From Pycnopodia helianthoides (taxonomy: Eukaryota > Echinodermata > Asteroidea > Forcipulatida > Asteriidae), in assembly GCA_032158295.1 (NCBI GenBank), contig CM063254.1, positions 7,544,614 to 7,608,613 on the forward strand: DNA of 64,000 bases, in the 5' to 3' direction. How positions within the stretch are numbered: the stretch's first letter is position 1; the number at the start of each line of letters is the position of its first letter. The notes under the pieces are model-generated. The model was not told where the DNA came from, made no database searches, and saw nothing but the letters and a program-made list of their open reading frames with translations. The position numbers were made by a program, and so were the translations under genes. Of the stretch, positions 39,701-51,700 are shown in pieces.

Positions 39701-42700
39701 AAACGTATCTTTCTGATGTATTAAAGGGTAGCGATCGCAACCGGTTTAATGGTCAAATGAGATTACATTAACACTCTCAAAAATAAATTAACACATTTCT
39801 AAAATGTATTATTCACAATTGAAAAGGACAAAATATGGAACATTATAGTGTATTGCACAGTTTTGAGCAGCCCACAGGGCAAGTTGAGAAGTGGTGCTTA
39901 CTCGCTCGCCCGTAGCAGTTTTTACTAGACAATGTACGCCGGGCTAGTGGTAAGGGTGAGCCCTAATTTAAATGAAGTCTTACCAGTACTTGCTCCTCCT
40001 CCTCCACCTCCTTTTGCAGCTCCTCCTTCAGCACCCGGGGGCGGTGCATATTTTATTTGCAATGCAATTTCTCCCTGTATAAATACATTTTGTAAAAATA
40101 TGATAACATATAAAGGAATTTAGTATGAGTTAAATGCAAGTGTTTCAGGTGTTGTATGTTTAGTGTGATTTTTTTTCATACAGTAATACATGTACATAGA
40201 CCTTTATCATGCTGCCACCAACTTGGTCATGTTCCCTGTATCCAATAAGAGTAATGAAGGCTCTAATTCATTACACAAAAATGAAACCAGACTGTTTTTT
40301 TTCTGTCTCGGTTCAGTTACAACGATTTGAATTGGGAAAAAAAAATCAAGATGGCCACCCCGTGTTAAAGATCAGGGCCCAATTTCATAGAGCTGCTTAA
40401 GCACAAAAAGTAGCTGAGCACAAAAAAATTATGCTTACCAAATAAGGTTACCGGCTAAAATACCATGTCACATGTACAATTTGTGACTGGTATCCTGCTG
40501 ATTTCTGCTTAGCAGAAAATTGTTAAGCAAAATTTTCTGCTGAAGCAGCTCTATGAAACTGGGCCCTGTTGTTTGAACAAATGTCATGCTTTAACCCAAA
40601 CCGCCCTTCAAAATTCAAGTGCATGACTTTGCTTTGATTCTGTTGGACTGAGATCTGCACCAGTGAACTGATCATGTTGTACATGGAATCAAACTGTACA
40701 AGTACACCCATAATCCGAGTCCAACAGTTTGGGTGTTGAGTTACCATTACATGGTGTTTGATTTAGTCATAAGTTTGGGTTGAACAAAGACAAAATTATT
40801 TACTAGTGCAGTACTTAAACCTCTGACTTCCGGATTAACGGCCGATTTTAGTTACGTGTATAGGAGGAAGAATCGTAGGAGATCAAGGGAGTTAGTGTTC
40901 AGATTGCAAGCACGTTCTAAAACAAATTTGAAATCCGAATTAGAAGTATGAAGAGGGAAAAATCGATTACTAAATTTTCAGAGAGAAACTCTGCTATAGA
41001 AGTCTCAGTAAATGAACTGTTGTCATAGGCTCGTGGTCACAAGCTCTGCTCTCTATGGGCCCATCTTTAAGACAGAAGATGGGCCCATAGAGAACCCATA
41101 AGACAGTCTTACTCCTGTTATCTCATACTTTGCTTTGTAACACTTGAGATTTATTTGTATTATTATTATTTGTTTGTGTGAATGCTGTAGATATAAACTG
41201 CACTGAAATGATCATGTCAATTGAGGCAATTTTACAGGCAACCAGTTCCAGACAATTTCCAAGAAGAAAATACATACTGCATTTCACTTGAAGATTTTAA
41301 GACATTTTTTGAAAAAAAAATTACTCCTGCTGCTACCGAATGGTTTCTTTTTGCATGCAGTGCAGTTGGCTGCCTCGCGAGAGTTGCCTGTAGAAAAAAT
41401 TGCCCCAGTGTGACAAAGCCCTAGGGATCCTTGCGGTCGTGGCGATAGTTACCGTGGTCGGTCGTTTGTTGCCATCTAAGAGTTTCCAGGTGCTATTTAG
41501 GGAGCCACTCTTTGACTGAAGCAGGTCACGGAGGGGAATGGTTGTCGTCCCGAGCAATCTGCATTACAGGGAAGGAAAGATTTGACCTTCAGCTCATAAT
41601 TTGTACGTGGGCACCACATTACACTCATCCTGGTTACCAAGCCAAAACAAACCTCTGCGGCATAAACGAAAAAGTGTTTCTTTTTCACCAGAATGTACAC
41701 AGGCATGATGTTTCAGTAATTGTAAAGGGCAAGACAATTTGTTTCCCCTCATTAAAGGCCACCTCTGTGACGGATACAAAAAAAAAGAATTTCACTGGAA
41801 CGTTCTAAGGGGCACCAAGGCAATGATCAGGGGCATGGAGGCAATTGCCATTGTTGCCTGCCTCTTTGAAGTATCAAGCCTTTGCACATGACCATCCTGT
41901 CAGACCTGTACTTCTTTCAGGGGCAAGGCAGATTTTCATAAAAGGCACCTCAAAGAAACAATATCAAGATTCTCCTGTAACATTTCAAGGGGCACTAAGG
42001 CAATGGCCAGGGGCTTTAAGACAATTGCCTCCAGGAAGTAGTAGGCCTAAAAAATGCATCAAAGGTGTTCATAATACTCATACCGTCTTCATTACACCAT
42101 GTTTGAATACAAAGTCATTCAATTGAGTTCTGGGGGTTGTTTTTTTAACAAGTTAGACTTACAGGTTGGAAGCAATTCAACTAAAGCCAATATAAAGTGC
42201 AACTATTATTATTTATTTTAACTGCAAGTTTATTTGACAACAAGTTGTACCTCTCATGATAAATGGTACATCAGCACCAAACACTAGTCTAAGCCGTGAT
42301 GGAGGTCTCGACCGAGGTCTTGGTCTCGGACTTTGAGGTCTCGACTCCACCACTGACTGTAAGTTCTAACATTTAAAAGTAACCCTGGGACAGCCACAGT
42401 ACAACTTTTCAGACACATTTAACTCCGCCACATACATGAATACTACAAAGTAAAAACCAATGTGTACAATGGTTTTTTATTTTTCCATTTGATTTATGTT
42501 ATTTGTTAATTTCACGGCCGGACCAAGGACAACAGGAACAGGAAGTTTAAAGTTACACCACCATGTCCATGACATGAGCAGTTCCGTTCTCACTGAGCCA
42601 AGTCAATAAACTGTTTGCGATCATGACCAGTTTCAATGAGTCAGAGTCAATGTGCGAGTCTATTTTGTAGCTGTTCATGAAATGCCAACACACATTATAA

Positions 42701-45700
42701 AAAGACTTGACTGACCGCCAATAGGGAGTCAAAGTTTAGCTTTGTTTATTTACATACAGATGTTAATACGTAACATCTAGACAATGCATACACTGTACGT
42801 ATACAAATGTCCATTGGCAATGTACAGTACATGTATGTACAATGTATGCAAGTACATTAAAGGCACAGGTAGGATCTTACATGAACTGTACTTTGGCAAA
42901 ATATGACCCCAAAAATGTGTGTAATTTTTACCCGAAAGCCTTCTTGTTATACCTAGATGGTAATGATAGTATTTATAAGCATCCTGTAAAACATTTTTGT
43001 TTGTACATGTAGTACCCTGTTGATTAGAAATCAATAAAAGTATGTCGAAAAATTTCAAATCTCCAAAGATCACCCGCAGGCGACTTTTGGAAATTTGTTT
43101 GAATGCTGCCCTCCATACGGCCAGAGAGATGATGTCACTTTTCTAAATGTGGATGGACTTGACGTTCTTGATAAAAATACCGTGACAGCTTTTACACATG
43201 TAGAGCTGTTTTCTCAACAAGTATACATCGTATTCAACTGAAACTTTCACAGGTGATTTATATTGTATCTTTCATGATAATTTTGCCTATAAATCGGCAT
43301 AACGTTGACAAAAAAACAATGTAAGATGATCCTACCTTTGAAATGCAAGCTGTGTGTATATTAATTAGAAACATATACTCGTATGAAAACAGACATAAAA
43401 AGTCTGAATATTCAAATCAGGCAGGAACCTCTTTTCTGTACGTACAGGTATCTTGAATATAAAAGTCAGGGGGGCACACTAAACATAATGTAGATCAGCC
43501 TTGTACAGTTGTATCTACATGTAGACCAAGTAACCTTTCTTTACAGAAAGAGCGACCTCGTGCATTCCAGAGCCTTTCTGGCAGACAAGATACTACACAG
43601 TCCACACTGGTCATGAAATAATACATTTTGTCACATTTTTTATCCACATCAATTCAAGAGTTATAAAAACTATCAGGTAAACAAGTTTTGAGATAGCGTC
43701 TCCTTTCTTCATATCAATCAGTGCTATCTCCAGAAAAGTATAAGAAATCATGTACAGTAGGCCACTGTGTACAACTCATGCCTGCAGGAAGTCCACGCTC
43801 TGTGGCTCTTTTGTCAATATGGGATGTCACAGGTTAAATGGTCTATTGTACATTAAAACCGCTTAAATTGATCAAGCCTGCGAGCACAAAACTTTGCTAA
43901 GCACAGAAAAATCTCGCTCAGCAGAATTAGACTATAACCAGCCAAAATTCCATAAAGTTTACATTGTTGAAACTGGTGCCCCGCTCATTTTTTACCCGGC
44001 AAAGAAATTTGCTCAGGAGTATTCTCTGCTTAACAGTTTGATGAAAGGCCCTGGTGATCAGGGTGACCCTTCTACAAAATGTAGTTACCTGACGCGTTCC
44101 TTTTTCACGTTCATTTCATAACAATTTAAATGTAATCGTGGGGGTGACTTCAGTACATTGAAAATTTTTTTAGAGTCTTCAAAATATCGTCACCTTCAAC
44201 TTCAAGTTCCTACTTTCAGAGCACACATTTATAGGAAATCAAGCCCTTGGAATGATTACTATTCACATACCAAGTTGTTTCATGCAGAAACTTATCATGT
44301 TGTCCTTAACTCTACATGTATGTGCAATTGTTATTTGATTTGATGAACTGGTTTTAAAACAAAATAAACACCAGATGTGCATAACGGTATCTGCCCGATG
44401 AGCTACAGTACATATACATTGTACATTTGTATGCAAATTGAATACATACCCTGCACAATCTATATGATAATAGAAATGCTATAAATGAAATGAAGCCTCA
44501 AAAGACAATGCAGCTGTATTTAATTACACACAGCTACCAGTTGATGACATTGCATCAACAACAAACTAACGGAAATAATCAATAATATGCATACTGCTAA
44601 ATTCATTAAGTGCAGATTACACCTTCCTCTCCATGACTATATTAAAATCAATAGTGATTGTCATTTGAGGGCTTATGCATACTTTTATACATTGCGTGGG
44701 ACAACTGCTGGAAACATGTTCTTTTTAAGATGCCCGCCCCCCCAAATTGATTAACTGAGACCAAATTTCTGTCACATTTCGAGGCCTGGAATTACACTGG
44801 TCTTGGTGCCCCTTCCAAAGTTTCCCATGTATTTTTTTAAAAGTTTTTTCAAATGGAAGTGCCATTTAATAGCAAAAAGAAAACGCATCATGACCATGAT
44901 AAAAGTCCACGACTCAATTTCATACAGCTGCTTTTTATAAGCAGGAAAAGTAGCTAAGCACAACAAAATTGTGCCTACCAGGTCACCAGCCAAAACACCA
45001 TGTCGCATGCAACATATTCAACTGGTGTCCTGCTTAATTTTGTTTAGCAGAGAATTTGTGAGCACTATTTCTTGCTTCTTCTTTTTTAAAGCAGCTCTAT
45101 GAAGTTAGGCCCATGCCTGCATTACTGGTGGCTCTTAAAGACAGAATGAGTGATTCAAGGAGAGTGTGCATCATCATAGAGGAAGGAAATCATCCGTTGT
45201 ATCATGGTTGTATTAAGCAACTAGACTCGGTATGAACTTTAACGGTCTCTCGTTACAGACCTGAAAAGAAACTAGTGGATGTAGCGGTCCATCGGTCCAT
45301 TGCTATAAGGCAACTCATTTAATTTATTGAATGCATTTCATCATGAGCCAGACATGCATGAAGGGCCAACCCCCTTTTTTATTTTTCGGGGAACTTCTAT
45401 GAACTGCATGTAACTGTACAGCATGTAACAAACTGTCCCATTCACTACAATGCATAATACAAAGATTGTACCAGTGTTCCATGGCTTTGAAGGTCAAACA
45501 TGTACAGCGTAAACTGGTAGAGAGCATGCAATGGATTGTATGGTGTACTTCCTTTTGCAAACAAGTTGTATAATAAAGGTATGATATTTTTCACAGTGGG
45601 TGTGTACTGTACAGCAGTCAACAAGCTGAAGGACACCCACAGTTTTTGTGTGGATGGCACCAGCCAAGCTTGCAAACACTAGTCAAGAACACAGCCGTGG

Positions 45701-48700
45701 ACTTGATGAGTTTGAGTATTTGATCGTTTCTATTGCAATCATTAGGTCCCAAGAAATCAGGGCTTAAATTTGAGAGAAATCCACGAGACTGCAGGGCTTT
45801 AGCTCAGCATATTTACTGGAGTGGAATTTTGTCTGCAAGACCATGAGTCCAAAACGTGAAAAACTATCTGCACTGTTATATGTGAACAAGCATTAAACCA
45901 AATTATCTCATTTGTGTTGTGGGTGTGTACTGTACTCAGTCAATAGCTGAAGGACACGCACAGTTTTTTCTGTGGATGGTACTATCCTAGCCAACCCTGC
46001 AAACACTAGTCAAGAACAGAGCCACAGGCTAGACAAGTTTGAGTATTTGATCATTTATATTGCGATCTGTAACCCTCAAAATCAGTGCTCAAAATCAGGT
46101 GGGGGGGGGGGGAGCGTCAAAAGACTGCAGGGCTTGTAGCAAGACCAGAGCCAAACTGAGAAAAGCTATCTGCAGAGTTTGACAAATAAACTGTTTTTAA
46201 AGCATTACAAAAGTTTGATATACATGTCAGTGTTCTGCCCAGGATTTCTTTAGTGGTGGAAAAAAGTCTTCCCTGGAAACCATTGCGAGATGGATCAGTT
46301 ACACGGCAGATCATATAAATGTACTCAAATCAAAGAAGTACTCCAAATTAATGGCTTCGGATACCATTTGTACTGGTAAATACCCAATTTTACATTTCGT
46401 TGAAAACTTTCGAAAGGAAATTGCAAGTGTAATTTTAAAATTTGGAAAATGTGTGGTGGTCGGAAACAGAGAAAATTTTGCCAGAAGTGGTTGGGGAATC
46501 CTGAGTGCTGGGCGGGTTTTCCGGCACCGACCACTGTGGGCAGAACCCTGACATGTACATGTATCGTAAGTTTGACATGTCTGGGTACATTCAAAGTTGA
46601 AAAGTCAAATTTCTTTTACACAAAATTACATTTATTTTATTTACTTTTTCTTCAAAGATGTTTTACACTTAGAGGAATTATTTGTTAATTAAAAAACAAG
46701 ACTGCCAGACTTGTCTAGTTGTGAGTTTACTGGCCCAGCAGCCCAGTGTCAATTATGAGCCCTGACAACAACATAAAAATGTCCAATAAAAAATATATCC
46801 AAAATACTATAAAAAAAATATTATATATTTTGCTCTATTTATTACATCGTCGTTGCACAATATCATAGTTTCAACAGGTATATACAGTACATGCAGCATT
46901 TTATGACCAGGGCTATATTTTATAGTGCTGATTCAGCACAAAAAGTAGCTAAGCACAACAAAATTAATACCCATTCCAGCATTTAAGGTTACCAGCCAAA
47001 ATACAATGGCACATGTACAATCTGTGACTGGTATCCTGCGCATTGTTGCTTAGCAGAAGTTTATTAAGTGATGCTTTCTGCTTCAGCAGCTCTGTGAAAT
47101 TTGGCCCACTCATCATAAAAATAAAAACCTACACATGTACCCATGTGTGCATGTACCTGTACAAAACTACAATAAGGCAATAAAACTTAAAAGTATGAGG
47201 ACCTGCTCGTCAGTGCGTGGTAATGACCTTGGTTGGTGGCTGGCTGCTGTTAAAAGACCTCACCGATCCGGTCTTCACTGCGTGGTAATGACCAGGGCTA
47301 GTGGTCGACCGCGACCTGGTCCATAAACAGCGGCCAGCCACCAACCAAGGTCATTAACACACAGTGAAGACCAAGTCCCCACACTGTTATTGCCATTAAT
47401 TACCTTTACGAATAAATTTAAATCAATAATCTTCAGAGTTTGTGATTTTTCTTTTGCCAATTTTTTTTTGATTTGTTCTATTCATGTTCAAGGGCCATTC
47501 TTTAGGCTGTCTAAATTTTGCGGGGGCACCCACTCTCTAACACAATTATAACTATCAAGCACCAGCCCTTTGAAATGATAATTTTATAAATGGAAATAGT
47601 TTGGTTGGTGTTCGGCTTGATGCTTTCATGTGTGTACCAGCTACCTTAAGTTTGCACACTGTCTGCACCTTCAGCCTGCGTGGTATGCACACGACACCAT
47701 CTTTCCTAGCCAAAAGCAATTAAGAGTGATACACTGTTAAGATCAATCTTAGCTCTTTGTGAGATCGGCCCCTGTATCCTACAAGTGATGTAACTCAAGA
47801 GTGTGTCCTACTCACCGATTACGTCCTATCTTTTCATGGTCTTTGACTTCCACTTCAAGAGAATCTGCTGATGTGAGCGGTTTCCCTTTCAGATCCCACG
47901 TGAATGTCTGTCAAATAATTGTTGGAGTCAATGTCATTAAATAAACAGGTACAGTAGTAACTATCAAAAGCAAAGTATAATTTACAATTTTCATCAGGTC
48001 TTGAATCTTAAATGTAGAGTAATAAACCACAAGGGAAGCAAACTGGGTTGTACAAAGAAAATTTTACGAGACAGAATTTGAACCAAATACCAGCTAATTA
48101 ACGCGCTGGCGCTCTACCAACTGAGCTGTCTGGCCCTATGTTGGCTGTCTCCCTATTAACAATTTTCTGCTAAGCACAGCACAAAGCAGGATACCAGTCA
48201 CAAATAGTACATTTTTTGTACATGCAACATGGTATTTTGGCTGGTATTCTTATTCTGGTGAGCATAATTTTCTTGTGCTTAGCTACTTTTTTTAGCAGCT
48301 CTATGAAATCTGGCCCCGTGGTCTAGTGGAGGTTCGTTGTTCAACCCCAAATTAATAATTTAAATTTGAAGAAGAAAATCTCCTCTAGACCACAGGGCCC
48401 AATTTCAGTAGAGCTGCTAAAAAAGTAGCTAAGCATAAGAAAATTATGCTTACCAGAATAAGGATACCAGTCCAAATACCATGTCGCATGTACTATTGTG
48501 ACTGGCATCCTGCTTACATGCATGTTTGGTTAGCAGGAAATTGTTAAGCAGTATTGTCTGCTTAAGCAGCTCTATGAAATTAGGCCTTAAGCAGAAAGTC
48601 TTGCTTAAAACAATTTTTTGCTGAGCAGAAATCAGCAGGATACCAGTCACAAATCATACATGTGACAAGGTAGTTTGCCTGGTAACCTTATTCTGGTAGG

Positions 48701-51700
48701 CATAACTTTATTTTGCTTAGCTACTTTTTGTGCTTAAGCAGCTCTATGAAATTGGGCTCAGGTCTTGTCACTCGGAACTTCATCCCACTGAACCAGAAGT
48801 TAAAATATACATGGAGGTAGAATTAAATACATTGGTTTTTTTGGGGGGGGGGTTCCTGAAGGTTTAGGCAGAGGTTTGGTAGTGAAAAGATTATTTTAAA
48901 AAGTATAGATTTGTGAAATATTCACAAATATGAGTGAGAATAAATTCATTAGAAACTTTGTAAAAAGTTAATAAGAAATAACATGCAAAAAAATACCATG
49001 CAAAAGTACACTCGTACATTCATTAAAAGCATAAACTTGACTCAAGTGCATCATTCAATATGTTAATTTTTAACTCTTTTTTCGCATTCATCCACTTAGT
49101 ACATTGTACACAACTCTTGTACTTTGTGTGTAAACAAAAACATACAAATACAGTGTACTTTTATTTCATATATAAACCATTTCAAGTGATATGAACTGTT
49201 TTGTTCTTACCTCGTTCCATGATGGATTCAGCTCATCACTAATATGCTTGGTCTCATTCTTTGCACCTAAAATGTACAGCATGATTGAAAAGGATGCTTA
49301 TTAAACTACTAAGAAATTGACACGATTGATTTAAAGGGGCACTGTCGTCATGACCACAGCAAGTCAGTGGACAGACATTGCATCTGAACTCTCACCAAGT
49401 TAATCCACACGCGCCTGTTCGATAATAACGACGGCACCCTTTGAAGCTTTTATCTGTGATGTGACGGTCGACGCGTGCGCGTGTTGTAACCTGGTGAGAG
49501 TTCATGCTTCCATGCAAAGCCACAAGCAGACTGTGATCATAACGACAGTGCCCCTTTAAGTATTGACTTTATTGCATCAAGTCTTATAATTTGGGACATG
49601 GAAACTATTAAATTTACCATTTTAACATTTAAGCTTGACTGAATTGTGACTTGAGACTTAACCTTTGAGTCTACTTCATGAGATTAATTGTCCTCAAAGA
49701 AACACCCCAAATCATGTGAAATTTAGGCACAAAGTTTATATACAACATTAACTGTAAATGTAAACCATGAAATTTTCATGACATATTTTAGTGTAATGCG
49801 CCTAAGGAATTTAATTTAGCAGCTAGATAGGTAGTTGCGATAATCGTAACCCTCCATCCTCCCGACGGTCGGAGACCGGAGGGTTACGAGTCATGCAGTG
49901 CAAAAAAGTGGCGAAATAAAAATTTCGACTATTTTGGTCAGACTAGTCACCAGATTTGCCCAATTTTTACCCCTTTCAAAAAACATGACACACATTCTAA
50001 GAACATGGATTTGATCTTCAAGGTATAATGAATCCATTCATAACACTCTAAACATCGATGAAAAATTATTTGAAGGAAAAACGAACAAAAACTTACCAGA
50101 AACTGACCGAAATGTCCATAGACCGCACTTCCCCTACATCAACCAATCAGCGTAAACCAAACCGTTTTGTAGGCGTGGCGATCGTCTCGTGTGCGACTGT
50201 GCGTGCACGCAGTTAATGTATTTAACGGATTTGCGCTATTTGCAGTTTGCGCTGATTAATTGCAGGAACAGCTTTCCAGAATGCGCGCTCAATCTGTAAA
50301 TTTTTCCTAATAAATATCCTGTGATTGTGCAACTCAACAAAATGCGCTCAACGACGAGTTTGCTTACGCTGATTGGTCGAGATGTTGCTAGGTCACGAAT
50401 CGCGAGGTTCGAAAACCGGACCTGAGATTGTCTACGCATCATGAAAATTTTGCTCAGTCTCTGGTAAGTTTTTGTCTTTTTTTCTTTAAATATTTTCTCA
50501 ATGATGTTTTGAGTAATACGAATGGATTCATGACACATTGATGATCACATCCATGTTTTTAGAATGTGTGTCATGTTTTTTTAAAGTGGTAAAAATTTGG
50601 TAAATCTGGTGACTAGTCTGACCAAAATAGTCAAAATTTTTATTTCGCCACTTTTTTGCACTGCATGACTCGTAACCCTCCGGTCTCCGACCGTCGGGAG
50701 GATGGAGGGTTACGATTATCGCAACTACTAGATAGGCCCCCTATCACCTTTTGCTATCACTTGAGGGTCTGTTCTTCCACTTTTGAGGAAATACATAGAA
50801 CAAAGTTTCACGTTTTAAACAGAAGCTCAAGCTCTAATTCACCAGTCTACATGTATTCAGTTAACCTTTCACATACTATTTGTTCTACCAAGAATCCCAA
50901 GGCCTAGTTACACAGGGCAATTTTGTAAAGGAAACTTGACGGCGACCGCTTGCACTGTATGCAAGAAGAACATTTCGGCAGCACAAGAGACATTCTTCTA
51001 GCTGTAACTCACCATCCCCAAGAAAACAATGAGAAAATTGAAACGTGAATGAAGTTCCTTTTTGGAAATTGACTGGAACTGGTTGCCTGTGATTGGCTTC
51101 AGATTACATGGCTTGTTTATGCTGTTTTCTCAATAAGTTATAACTGCCAAGTCTAATTGCTTTATCGACCAGAGTACGTAATCCAATCGATTTAATAGAC
51201 GTTAAATTGCACCGGGGATAAAGAATATCATTTGGTTTTACCCTTTCACCGAAGTGTGTAAAGCACTGTATACTCTGTACTTTCCAGAGTTTTGTGGAAA
51301 AAAATCCACTTGTTGTTGACTGCTGCCTACGAGCATATTAGTAGTAACAAATACAGGTGTAAAAGTTTTTGCTACTACGAGTATACTCCTAGAGAATGAA
51401 AGGGCTTTGTATTGTTAATTGAATACACTGGCATCACTGAGATTAGAGAACGCAACAAATACGCTTCTGGCAGTGGTGAGGACTATACATCCTTAGAATT
51501 TGTATGTTCAAATTTTTTTTTTTATACTTATAAGTTAGTACCTATTTGGTATGTGCGTATGCGCACCGCACTTGGCAAATGGGAACGCCCTACGAATCTA
51601 TGACCAGCAGTCAACGTGTTAACCTATTTATGTGCTTTAAAAACAGCTCTTGAAACTCGGCCCAAACATGCCAAATGGATAAGAAGAAAAGACTAAAAAG

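Larger units (their letters stand above)
37541..39983 (-). other. Ferlin intron 5 (2.4 kb)
   Basis: Holds the family I fragment, the 38395-38945 minisatellite and a family A-like remnant. 37811-38390 and 39300-39980 have no recognised feature. Confidence 0.6.
41559..47815 (-). other. Ferlin intron 3 (6.3 kb)
   Basis: Holds the 41807-42045 repeat, a TTAA-type element, three family A copies, a 0.55 kb direct duplication and the 47219-47356 palindrome. 42050-42850, 43350-43870, 44060-44900, 45120-45590, 46150-46900 and 47360-47815 are AT-rich with nothing recognised. Confidence 0.6.

Noticed and set aside
41333..41452. Continuation of the exon 4 frame beyond 41453 ([11 protein letters not shown]...), possibly ending at a GC donor (ACC|GCAAGG)
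   Set aside because: Ending at ACG|GTAACT gives a standard donor and joins exon 5 in phase to a conserved strand; the extension adds unconserved residues.
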